A DNA stretch of 64,000 bases. It comes from Girardinichthys multiradiatus. Taxonomy: Eukaryota; Chordata; Actinopteri; Cyprinodontiformes; Goodeidae. The translations under genes were made by a program, and so were the position numbers. The notes beneath the pieces are model-generated. The model was not told the DNA's origin and searched no databases. It saw nothing but the letters and a program-made list of their open reading frames with translations. The stretch covers positions 21,724,442 to 21,788,441 of the forward strand of contig NC_061813.1 of NCBI RefSeq assembly GCF_021462225.1, in the 5' to 3' direction. Every line of letters begins with the position of its first letter. Within the stretch, counting starts at the first letter, position 1. Of the stretch, positions 21,401 through 34,700 are shown piece by piece.

Positions 21401-22546
21401 GTCCAACACTTAAGTATTGTTGTACTGTAGGTTGTGATGTAGCAAATCAGTATAACCTAAAGCATATAGATCAATTTAAAACAAAACAAAATTTTTATTT
21501 GTTAGATTATTATTGGCAAATGGAATGATGAAAAAACTCCTGGAAACTTGGAAATAATAAAATGAAACTCCACACTTTACTGGTTAGGAACGCTGGAATT
21601 TAATTTAACGCAGACATCTCATGTCAGACCTTATAAAAGTTTCCCAAACCTACAAAAAACATCAAAAACAACTTTCCCCGAATGTCTAATGTTGTCATGT
21701 TTTTCCTCCTGAATAAACATAGCTTATTATAGAGGCCAGATGTGAATTTTATCTCTGCTTTGCATAACCCATCACCCCATCAGGTGGCTCTTTTTTCCAT
21801 CTTTTTGCTAATGAACAGCTTTATCAGTAACTTCTGACAGACGGAGCTTCGGAAGAGCTCAGATACTATTAAAGTCAATTTGCTGAAGTGAAAAGTAATG
21901 CCAGCAGCTTAAAGCAGAGCCTGCTTTTTATCATCTCTGACACAACGGTCCGCCCCAACCCATTTCTGAATGACTTTTCTTTTTTTTGTTGCTGGTTGGA
22001 ACTGATTAGGAAAGTTTAGCTGATTCATTGCTGCCACTGACATCAAACAGTTTTTTTGTGTAACGCATTGATCGATTTCACATTCCTGTGACAGAGCTGA
22101 TGGGGGGGGGGGGGGGGTTAGTGGGGGAGGATTAGTTGTCAAATCTGGTGGAGTTTCTCTTGAACCCGCTGCTGAGACAGCACCTCTCCGGATTACGCCC
22201 AATGTTATTTCATCAACTTTAGAACAAAAGCTTTTTAAAGCTGTTTTACAGCAAATCTTCAGATGACAGTGCCTTTAACTTTTCTCCAAGTACTTTGCTT
22301 TAAAAAAAGTTGAGGAAGTAGCAGGTCATGCAGAGCTAAACAGAACAATGGCAACAAAAAACACTTTAAATTACACTTAGAGGATTTTTGGTGCACTTTT
22401 AGAAGCTACCTCTGCAGTCACAAATCACAATCCTCCAGGATCCTTCTACAGCTTCTACAGGTATGTTACACGTTTCACTATACAGATTGCTGAATCCTCT
22501 CTACAGTGAAGGGTTGAGTGTCCACAGCTGCTAGAGCCGCTTTCTG
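18481..22546 (-). other. Possible long DOK6 3' UTR and flank
   Basis: Sequence downstream of the DOK6 stop, read on the minus strand. TTTATT at 18502-18507 is an AATAAA on the minus strand. No exon or recognisable transposon family is visible in about 4 kb, unlike the introns, which would suit a long 3' UTR. This is an inference. Confidence 0.35.
22102..22117. repeat. Poly(G) run of 16
   Basis: Sixteen consecutive G on the + strand, likely variable in length and prone to assembly or sequencing error. Confidence 0.9.
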
Positions 22547-22701
22547 TCATTGAAGCGGTCTGAGGCTGCAACTGGATTCGCAGCCACTAGAGGGCGACGG
22601 AGCTTCTTCTTGGTGGAGGTGGATTCTCTCCTCCTGCTCGGGTTCATCAGACAGAAAACTGGGGAACGTCTGTGCTCGGGGGATAAAAGTCATCGACCGC
22701 C
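22547..22701 (-). CDS. DOK6: DOK6 terminal coding exon
   Basis: The acceptor is cttccccaacag, with two bases completing Gly. It reads [20 protein letters not shown] then a Glu/Gln/His-rich end and TGA at 22549-22547. Only RAQTFPS is clearly shared with human DOK6; the rest of the tail has diverged. Confidence 0.85.
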
Positions 22702-25700
22702 CTGTTGGGGAAGACAAAAAGCTCAGCTGATCACACTGAAAAAAGTGTCCCTGTTCCTTTGCAAGATACAAATTAGAATAAATAGAAACTAAAATAAGTG
22801 GGATGCTTTATTCTACGTTTGATTTGCTTGTCAGTTAAACAGCTTCATTTCCCTGCGTCATTGTCCTTAGCCTGTCTGCTGACATCTCCTTGTCTTGCCG
22901 TCTCCCTCCGCTGCTTAATTCAAATTAATTGGACCAATTTGCTCGCAGTTCATATTGGTTAAATGCACTGAGAGGGAGTAATGGATACTCGAGGGCGGAG
23001 GGCTGCTCTTGTCTAACCGTGAGAGCATTAATAATACATTAGTGGGCTGTTAGAAAATGTGCACACAGAGGTGGGTTGAAGATAAAGCGACTGGCAGGCT
23101 GCTGATCGTGCACCAAAACAAGGAGGAAGTGGCCACTGATCAATATTTCAGGAGGTGAAAAAACAACAACAAGAAAACACAACACTATAATAATCAACTT
23201 TGACCTGGTGTGTAGCTAACAAACCCAGCCAAGAGAAGTGACTGCACATCAAAATATTGCAGACTCTTTAAATGGATACGCCCACAGGGGTTAATTGAAA
23301 TTTCATTCACATATTAAAATATTATTGTTTTCCTGCAGAGCTGTGATGGCAAAATTAACCAGAGGAACATCTCCAGAACTGTTGCTGATCCAAAGAGAGC
23401 TGATAACTGAAGCTGATCTGAACCTGTGCAAATCTAAATACACACTGCCTCGCAAGTATTCACACCCCTAGAAGCACAGACCTCAGTGTGTTTTATTGTT
23501 TTATGAGATAGACCAACACTAAGGAGTGAAGCAAAAGAAAAATGCTCTATTCTTTTCAACAAATAAGAATCTGAAAACTATGTATTGTTTTGTAAAACCA
23601 CCTTTCTCTGCAATTACAGCTGCAAGTCTTTCGGGATATGTCTCTACCAGCTTTCCAGACCTGAAAATTTGAATCTTTGGCCAGTTCTCATGTTTCTTCC
23701 TGCTTAGTAAGATTTTAAGAGGAATCAACTTAGTCTTGCCACAGATTCCTGATTGGTTTTAGAACTAGACTTTGACTGGGCCATTCCAAGTCAATCAATC
23801 CATTCTTCCATCAACCCTGACCAGCTCTCTTGTTCACAATTAAGACAAGCATCACCACAGCATGATGCTACCACCACCATGTTTCACCATTAAGTTTGGT
23901 CTCATCTGACCAGAGCACCTTATACCACATGTATTCTGTGTCATAGCTTTGAATATGACTATTTTGGCTTTCTATCTATCTTCTATAGATATATTTGTTT
24001 GCCAAACTCAATGAATAATCGTTTTAAATAATCTTGATCATAATTTTCTGTTCCCATAATCAAACAGCCCTAATATAAGCTAGAAACTTCCAATTTGATC
24101 TCATCTGACCGGAGCACCTTCTTTCACATGTTTGCAATCTCCCTCTTATGACTTGTGACATTCTTATGGCTTTCTTTCAACAGAGGCTTTTTCTTAGCTA
24201 CAGAGGCTAGATTTGGAGTGCACCACTAGTAGTCGTCCTGTCAACAAATTCTTGCACCTGAGCTATGGGTTCCTGCAGCTCCTCCAGAATTACCGTCCTG
24301 GCTGCTTCTCAGGAGAATGCTCTCCTTGCCTGTCCTGGTAGATTGGGTTTTTGACCATGTCTTGGGTCAGGTTCAGATGAACCCCACCAAGACATCTCAC
24401 TGAACTCTGGCTTGAACAGAGCTCAAAGAGATGTTCAAAGCTTGGGATAATGAAACCATTTGTTCTTCAATGTTCTCTAACAAACCTCTGGACCCTTCAC
24501 AGAAAAGTTGGATTTATACTGAGATTAAATTATAGACAGGTATCGACCAAGTGGTTTTTAAGGTAGTTGGCTGCAGTGAAATGTATTTAGAGGCAACGCA
24601 GTACAAGGGGCTAAATATAAATGCAAGCCAGATTTTCCAGATTTTTTGTCTAACTTAAAGAAACAAAAGATCATTTTCTTTCCACTTCAAACTAGCACTA
24701 TTTTTGTTGGCCTATTACACAGAATCCCAATAAAACACAAGAAAGTTTGTGGTTGGTACGTGTGTTTGCCAAGATTGCCTCCATGACGCCTCCAACCAGG
24801 ACTTTGAATATACAACATTACCCAGTCCGGCTGGCAATCAGCGTCAAGTGACAGGGTGAGTGCGTGTCAGAGCTACAGGGAGAGCAGTCTAGTTAAAAAT
24901 AAAAAAGAAGCATATGGGGAAAGGGGTGATATGCAACGAAGGACAAAGAGAAAGTGAGAATGAAAAACACAGAAAAAGCATTTTCCTGTGCGAGTTGAGG
25001 GAACGGTTAGTGGGAGGAGGCACAGAGGGGTAGGTGTGGGTGTGAGGATGAGAAGAAATGAAATGCTCAGTGGCAGGTGAGTCATGCATACACACCTCTG
25101 TCTGTTAGTCTTTCCTCTCCACCACTCCCTGAAATAAAGGAGAAATACCAAGTTAGAAATGTAGATCAGTGCATGATACAGAAATGAAAACCAGGAATGG
25201 GGCAAGGTAGAAGAACGCTACTCTCTTCCCTGCAAGTTGTATTTAATAGATTGCAGAAACGACTGGTGGGCAACCAGGCATATCCTTTTCACATCTTTGC
25301 CAAGACAGTCCCTCTACTCAACCAAGGCCAATTAAAGCAAAAAAAAAAAAACATGCGAGGCAGGGAGCCCAGAGAGGAAGGAGAGGATGAAGCAGAGCCC
25401 ATCATCCTCTCAGTCATAAAAACTGCTGTCTAGGGACAGACCCCTGACGAGAGCCATGCTTTTGGACAAGAGACAAACATGTAGACACACTTGCAAGAAA
25501 ATAACAACAAAACCACAGAGAACCAGAGAAGGAAGAGGAGAGAGATGATGTTGGCGTCAGCATCCCTCCTCCTGTGCTCACACTATGAGAAGCAGACAGT
25601 GATTTGTCAGTGCCTTTTCATTAACGGGGAAGGTCATGTCATCCTATCTTGCCTGAGGTGGCAGCTGCTGGGCCAGAGCAGAAAGGACAGGCAGAAAGAA

Positions 25701-28700
25701 CACACACACACACACACACAGAATAAGAGGGAGAAACAGCAGATCTGGATACACAAGCAGCTATTCATGCATGCATGTTGACACACACCTGTCCGCACCT
25801 TCCTTCCTCCAACTGTAGCTGCCCAGATGGCAGTCTAACAACAGCAGGGAGAGACTGCATGTACCACAAGCTCTAGATTATGTAAGACAGCAGCTACAGT
25901 TCCTTATTTTATTGGGATTTTATGTAACAGACCAACACAGAGTAGCTTCTAATTGTGAAACGTAAGACCAGGATTGCTTTGTATTTAGATCTATCCATCT
26001 TTTCATCCACCTGGACAAGTTTCCTGTTGAAGAAAACCATCCTGACATCATTATGCTGCCACCACCATTTGTGACCGTGGGGATAACATATTAAGGGTTG
26101 TGTACACATTTAGCATTTTACATATTGGCCAGGAAGGTTAAACTTGGGTCTCAACAGACCAGAGCACCTTTTTTCACGTTGCTGTGTCTCTAACATGACT
26201 TAAGCTAAACTATAAACTGGCCTCTCATTGCTTTGTTTCTGTATCAATCTTAAGTCTTTTGCAGCCTGGAACAGGAGGCTTTCTTTTGGTGTTGCCTTGT
26301 TTTTAGCTCCATCCATGTTCCTATAAGCTCTTACTAGCTTCACCTTTCCCTGCTGGTAAAAAGTATCCCCACAGCATGATGCTGCTGCCATTGTGTTTCA
26401 CAATGAGGATGGTGAGATGTTTTTCACCTCATCAAATGTTTTTTGTAGGCCAAAAAGTCCCAGTTTTTGCAGTGTCCACTACATTGCTTGTGACAAGCTG
26501 CAGGATTTCGTTTGGCTTTCTTCCAACCATGAGTTTCTTCTTGTTACTCTACCATGAAGGCCTGACTTATCCCCTCGGGGATCAATAAAGTATCTTTGAA
26601 TTGAATTGAATTATGGAGTGTACAGCAAATAGTTGTCCTGTCAACGGATTATCAAACCTGAATGATGGATTTCTGCAGCTCCTCCAGACATCAAAGTCGT
26701 TTTGACTGCTTCTCTGAGTAATGCTCTAGTTGCCCAGCCTGTTATTTTAGGTGGGCAGTCATGTTTTGGAAGACTTGCAGCAGTAACACACTATTTATAT
26801 TTTCAAATGATGGACTGAACTTTGATCTCAGAGTTTTTTAGGGTTTGTTCTATTACCTAACCCTGCCTAAAACTCCATGGATTTTATTTAAGGGTGTCAG
26901 AGTAAAGGGGTCTGAACACAGACATGATTTGTACACAGGTTTGCAAAGAGTGGATGATATTCCTTTATTTCACATTTATTTACTACTTTGTTTGGTCTGT
27001 CACATAAAATCCCAATAAAATGCAATGAAGTTTTTGGTTGTAATGAGAAAAAAATAAAATAATGTCGGTGAATGTAGTTAAAGTCAGAAAACATATGCAC
27101 CCTAACTCTGGGTCCTTTTGTCAAATACTGGATTTAGGCAACATGAACAGGATGTCAGGAAGTAAAATCACCCAGAAAGAAACCGAGACAGCTGAACTCA
27201 GATTTACCTGTTTCAGATTTTCTGTCAGGAGTTCACATTTTGCATCTGCCTCTACACGTTTTTCACGCTGCCTGGTTGAAGGTAAGGAAGTGTCATCACC
27301 CTGTTCTTTCATCATCCTTTCTTTTGATTCTTCCCACCTCTCGATAAAATCCCTTTAGTATCACCCCCAGCCGGATCAAACTGAGTACAACGCTCCATTT
27401 CATTAGAATTGCTAATTCTCCAGCAGCAAACTTTGGAGTGTAATAAAGCACAGAGGGAGCAGGAAAATGAAGGGACAACTTGTATATGGATAAACAAAAA
27501 GGGAAAAAAAGAATGTATGGATTATGGTTCCTTTTCTCCTCGAGTATAAGTGCTGGTAATTTAACGGTTTCTGACAGGTAAGGCAACTTGCTTCTCCAGC
27601 CCCAAAACTTTAAAGTGCACTTATTCCTTTGCATCAGCAAACCTGGAGAAAACAGCAGTTTTTCACTGAAATGCAAAAGAGTGAATCCCATTAGGAAAGA
27701 AGGGGTGGTAAACAGCAAAATGTAGATATATTGTATTCATGGAGAACACACTGCAAGTTTCTGGGGGGAATAAAACATTTATCTGACATCTTTTTAATAC
27801 GCTCTCTTCTGCTTTGTAATCGTAGTAAACAAAAGTTCTGGGAGGTATTTCTAGGACATTTCTGGCTACATAAAAATCTGATGTAAAAACACATTAAAAT
27901 GAATCAGTTCTGCTTCCTTAGCGCCTGGTTCCCTGATAACTCAAGCAAGCAAACAAACAGGTGAATCAACCTCAACAGGGCGAAAAGGAGCCGTGTTCCT
28001 TAATTATTCCCTCAGACCCACAGGGTATTTGAAAGCAACTCGAGCATGACTCAGCAAATTGACTGTGCTGATTGGATAGTCATCATGTGTGTGGTGAAAT
28101 ACCCAGGGAGGAAACACAGCCAGCCAAAGTGGTCCAGAAAACCTAGTTTGGGTCTGCCATTGAGAAACAAATCATACTACACCAATAGTGGCATAGAGAG
28201 TAACGAAGCACCAAACGTGCACCTTTTTGTCTATGTGTATGTGTATTTAAAGATGTCAAGTGCTTTTTAATCAGAGTTTAGTGATTTCATGTGACAGACC
28301 AACACAAAATAGCAAACGGTTCTGAAAAAGTAGGTAATGATACACGGTTCAGGGTATTCTTATGCCCACAAATATAAAAAAAAACAATTAACTGTACCCA
28401 CAGTGAAAATGGTAGTGGCAGCATCATGCTGAGAGGAAACATACAGGCAGAGCTGAAATGATATGGTTTAGATCTAAACATATGCATGTGCTATAAATGG
28501 CCCAGTCAAAGTCCAATCCTAAATTCAATTGAGAATGTATTGCAAAATCTAAAATGTATATGCTCACACACACCATCCATCCAATCTGACTGAGCTACAT
28601 TGAAATGAAGAGTACATTTCTAACTAGCCTCTTAGATTTAGCAAAAGGTGGCTCTAACACACATCAGATTTGTGCTTGTAATGTGGAAAGGTTCACTGGG

Positions 28701-31700
28701 TATGAATGTTTTAATATGGCACTCTATATTCTGTATCATTGGGGAAAACACCCATATTTACTTAGAAAGATGCCTTAAAGTTCTGAATGAAATCAATTTA
28801 AAGTAATTAAAATATTGAGTTGGCTGGGACACTGCAACAACTCTTATTTGTACACAAAATAGTTCACTCAAAGTAAATGATGAACACTTGGCATAGTTCA
28901 TTTAATGTTTCTTTTACTGTTGGAATGTTGTGCAAAAGTGTAATATATGAGAAAAACAACAGAAACTCCATTGCTGGAGTTTATCAGAAAGGGCCTGAGG
29001 TGAAGAAGAAAAACAGTCCTGTGGTCTACGCTGTCCAGATGTGAAACTCATCATGGAAATACAGAGCTGCATCCTGTGGGTTGTTATGAACAAAGGGACT
29101 TTTTCAACAGTGTACAGTTTAAATGTTAGCATTGGTGAGGCTGCGGGGATGTGAGTAAATGTCTGCATATTAATGTTTACACACGGTACATTGTGACAAT
29201 AACCTTCACAGTTTTTGGCACCCCTGATAAAGATATGTAATAAGGCTTAAAATAAATGTAGTTTTTATCACATTAGCACAACATGACTCTGAAAACATTT
29301 CAAAGTCCAACCTTTAATTTCAGATAAATTTCTTTTAATGAAATCCTGTTTACCACGCTGATTGATACCCCAGCTGTTGCTTACGTGCAGTACGACAACA
29401 CGTAGTCTTCTCCTATAACATTCAACAAGGTTGGAGCATAGCGCCTTTGACCATCCCTCTGGATTGTCCCCTTCTAAGCTGTCTTCTCTTTAGCTCATGC
29501 TGCTGGCTTTCTATAGCATTTAGGTTCAGGGACTGTAATCGCTGTGAAAGGAGGTTGATTTTTTTGTCTACTGTGTTGCTTTGGGCAAATAGTTTGGATT
29601 TTTATCGTGCCAAAACACAAGATTTGAAGGTTTGGAGATTTCTTTTCAACCTTCCCTCCCAACCATGCATGGCAGCTAGAGAGCTTTGGTCCTTGCTAAG
29701 ATTTCTTGTCACAGTTTCAGTGTAAAACCTTTTGTAATTGCTCTAGATATTGGCAAATTTAGGCAAGTAGGTATGTTCTTAAAACAATTATCTGACTTTT
29801 TAAGATCAACATAGAAGTGCTTTAACTGAATGGCATCTCAATTCAATTCAGTTTTATTTATATAGCACCAATTCACAACACATGTAAACACAATGTAAAT
29901 TTTCTCCCAAAAGCTGAAGACTGGTCAATGCAGTCATTGTTTGACTGGATTCCAAGATAAAAGAAGTATGTGCATTGCATGCCTTATACAGTCCAAACAT
30001 TTCAGGTCACAGCTTGACTTAAACTCTCATCACCCCCCCCAAAGAATCACCTTCTAGAGCTCCTTGTTTGACAGGACCTCAAACACACTGATGCGTTCAA
30101 TTTATTCATGGGAAACGAAGGGACGTAACGGCAGCGATGCATGCATATGAGCAGGAGACCAGGAAAGGGTTGCTTTGAACCGGGCAGATACGCAGGGAAA
30201 GTGTGGGAGGACCGAAGTGCCAAGGTGATGGATCACCGAGAAGCTCATGTGCTTGCCAGAGTTTAGCAGAGAAAGAGTTTAGCATCGGACTTTGCAGAGA
30301 GTGGACCAGTGAAGAATTAACCCTGAGGTGAATGTTTTACCGTTTATTGTGTGTGACGTACAAACATGTTGATGTTTGGAATAGAGCTCTCACAGCTTGC
30401 TTTTAAGCTTATCGGGACACAATTAAATGATAATGAGAGGGAAAAAAAAACAGTCTTCACTTTTAAAAAGAAAATTATGACGTAAGAGAGACTTTCATCT
30501 TTGCCTGGCTTTCTTTTTTTTTTTTTACTCTATCAGTGAAAACCAAAAGGCCCATAATCCTCAGATAAGTCTTCTAATCAACTAATACCATGGACAGAGG
30601 ATAATCGCATCAGCTCACTAATCACCTTTCTGCCTCTGGTTTCATCTAACGTGTGCACACTCTCACAGTTGGTCTTCCTTAAGTATATGGCAGATAACGA
30701 GCACAGAAAGGACACATGGTGCTGTCTACGGATGTTATAGGATACCTGCTGCATTATTTGTGGTCATTTTCTACTTGATTTGTAGACACACAAGCATGAA
30801 CATGTTTTTTAAATTTGTAAAATACTTCATTGTGTCTTTTAAATAGTTGGTGTTTCTGTTTGTGTCTTTGCTTTCATTCCTTAAAGAAAACTGATCTAGT
30901 GTGGCTTTAATATTAGGAAGCTTTGTGTGAACAGATTTATTCAGCTCATTGTGCAGCATTCACTGTCACTTGTTCAAAACGCAGGGTCTCACATGAGTTG
31001 CAACGAAAGAAGGATAATTTTCAGCTTTTGTAGAATTTTTACTCAGTTTAGAGTCTTGGACAACCATAATACCCTGCATAAGACACAGATAAACAGGGGG
31101 TTTCTTTTTATTGATGGTGCCTTATGCCTGCTCCTACAAAGCACCCCAAATTATTAATCTACCTTCATCATGCTTTATTACTGCGTAGATGTTTTAAGAA
31201 CTTTTTAAAGTAAAGTTATGTAAATGCCTTAGATTGTGTAGACCCACAAGATAACTCTGTATGGTAGATGTACAAACATGGTTACTTCACAGGGTGATTT
31301 GATCCTTCTGCTAACTCACAAACCACTAACGCTGGATTTTATTTCTTTTAAACAAAAAAAAAAAACCTGCACAGAAACTAGAATAGAAAAACACATTACC
31401 TGCTAGTGAGTAAGCTCTGTGTATGGCAAGAACCTAATTGTTTCCTAGTAAATTCATTTCAAATATAAAAAAAACATTTCAAAAATGCCCAACCAGTTTG
31501 AACTAAACAGTGCTATTCAGAAGTTTAATTAACCCAAAACACTTTTCCTGTTATGCCAATAAAACTAAATAATAAAAGGGTTGTGTTTGAACTTAATTTC
31601 AAGCTAAATCTTTATGCGACTACATATACCCAGAACTGATGTGAGTACCATGATAAATATACATACTATTATAATACTATTAAATACCGAACTAAAAAGG

Positions 31701-34700
31701 GGAACGATCTCCACTTTCCTCTATTTCCTAGCCAGCCGTTTCTTGTGTCTAAACATTAAAAGTGTGTTGAATTTTATTTAAATAAACAGTTATCATATTG
31801 ACATTTTCCACTGTAATAAAAAAAAAAAGCATTTGCCTGCACAAATTCAGTTTCTCAAAAAAAATAAGATATTACACACGCCAAATAAAGGATGTTTAAT
31901 AAGAAATGTAATGTTATAACCATGTTATTGCCTACACCTGTGATTACCAAACATTTCATCTTAAGACCCACAAAATAACAGTGTAAGAGACTGTCAATTA
32001 GTTCATTAGTAGTAAGTATATTAAATAGGGGCATAATGATGAACACAAACATCACCAAAAGTCAACATATTGTTTTTTTTTGTTTGATTTCTGAAGAGGT
32101 TCTCAAGACCCAAAACTTGTTGATTGACATCAACATTGGAAGCTGCTGGCCTGCATAATCATGGGGAAGACTGCAGACTTGACAGCTGTCCAAGCAGACA
32201 TTTACTGACAACCTTAGCAGGAAGGGTAAGCAACAAAAGCTCACTACTAAAGATGATGACTATTCACAAAGTACTGTTCCAAGCACATTGATGGAAAGTT
32301 GAGTAAAAGGAAAAAGTGTGGATGAAAATGGTGCTCAGGCAAGAGGGATAAATTAAGCAGATTATGAAGTAAAGATCAATCCCAGTTTTGGGGGAGACTC
32401 ACAAGGCGTGGACTGTAGCTGGAGCAAAAAGAAACCCTCACTAAGTATTGACTACATATACTGCACTCTACATGGATACACATTTCAAGAGGTTGACATT
32501 GCTGCACATAAATCTGCCTTATTTGTGTCATGTAATACTGTTACTTTCTGGGAAACTGAAATTTGAAGTTTCCATTTGCTCGAAACAAAGAATGAACAGA
32601 AATAAATCCCTAAACTATATCACTCTGTCTGCAATCAATCTATTTAAAAGTTTCACTTTTTAAGAAGAATTGTCAAAATACACAAATTTTGATTACATTC
32701 TCATATGTTGCGATGCACAGCGCACTCTCTGCACATGTACCACCACCAGTACAGCTGAAGGTCAGTTATTGTAAAACTCCTCATTAGCCATGTTTGTTAT
32801 GATCTCGATCTGTCAACACCAGCTCCACCTGTCCTCAGCGTAATATCAGGTAAAGTCTAAGAGCCACACGGTGGTTTGATAATTAGTAAATTCTTGCCTG
32901 TACCCTGGTAACTGTAGAGATCCCCCACACTGGCTTGGCGCGTGATGTGCTGCCAGTAGGCGCTGCGTGGCAGGGAGATGGACTTGGTTAACGTCTCTCT
33001 GGAATGAAACTGAAACAGACAGAGTCAGACAACAGTGCATCTCACTTTTCTGTCACTTTGGGGAACAACTGATCTGCATTTATAAACGCATGAAAAGGTA
33101 TGAATAGTAGCATAATACTGAAGGCTGACTGGCATATCTACAGGCTGAGAAGCTGTTTGATGGATAAGACATGGGATTCATATGGGATTCATTGGGATTG
33201 TTTCTCTAGCATGATGTGGATTTGATTTCATATTTCCAACTTCAAATCTTGATCTACAGTGCCTTGCAAAAACATTCATATCCCTTGAACGCCTGCACAT
33301 TTAGTCATATTATAATAACCAACTTCAGTGTGTTTTATTGGGATTTTATGTGACAGACCAACATAATGAAGTGCACAACTGTGAAGTGGTTTTAAATGTT
33401 TTTACAAACATAATCAGAAAAGCTTGGGGTGCATTTGTATTCAGCACCCAAGTCAATACTATTACAGCTGTAAGTATTTTGGGGCATGTCTCTGCCAGAT
33501 TTGCACATCCAGAGACTGATTCTTTTTGCCCATTCTTCATTGCTCATGCTCAGATTTGTAGAGTGCATAACTAATAGGTTTCCTGTCGACAGAGCTGAAG
33601 ATCTCTGCAGTACCAAGAGTTACCATGGATCTCTTTGCTGATTTTCTGTTGTGACTTCTGAGCAGAAGTGGTTGCACTGGATTTTGAATAAAAATGTAAA
33701 TCACACTTTTTATTTATTTTATTTTTTCTTTATATTAAAAACACCTTTTCTTTCCACCTCCCAAATATGAACTATATATTATACACTACTTTGTGTTGGT
33801 CTGTCGCATAAAATCCCAATAAAAAACATTGAAGTTTGTGTTTACAATATGACAAAATGTGGAAAATGGGTACGAATGCTATTGCAAGGCACTGTATAAT
33901 ATACTGATATGAAAAAAGTGCAACACAGGCACAGTTCTTATAGCCGACAGTAGCTGCTTTTGGAAATGTTCCCTAAATTGCGGGGTCCAGGAGCATAGCC
34001 ATATGGTCAATGTACATCAGACACAAGGCATGGCTATGTAAACAAAGAATACAGATGACAGTGAAAAAGAAAGGAAGGAAGGAAGGAATGACTGTTGTGA
34101 GGGAAGGAGGGTGAGAAGGCCAAGATTCCAGGGTGTCTAAGAGCTCCTGGTCCAATACAAGATTCAGACCAAAATCAAGATTTATTAACAGTGTGTGTCT
34201 ATAAAACACAATTCAACCAGAGAATCAAGACATTTGAAACTAAAATCTACATTCTGTATGCAGATGCAACTTCTCAGTGCTTCTTTGAGACTGATGTAAT
34301 GAATGCAATGTAAAGAATAAATAAATGTTACTAAAATGGTCTTGCAGTGAAATATAACCACATTCATATCATGTGCAGTTGCTGATAAGAGATAAACAAA
34401 CCCAAAACACACAACCATACCTGGGAGCTCTTCTCCATCTCCTCTATCATCCTCTCATGCTGCTGGGCGATGGCCAGCGTGGCCGAGTGGACCCGCTGGT
34501 AGATCATCTCCCCCTCCCTGGTTTGGAAAGTAAACAAACCCTCTCCTGTGTCACACATCCTGTGCCAGGAAGACACACACAGAGACACTTTGATCGCACT
34601 TACTCTTACATTGCTCATTTACAAATATGCATGGAAGAATGTTTAGGTTACAGGGAGGGACATGGATGCAGGTAGCCCCCCCCCAAAGGCAAAAACAGAC

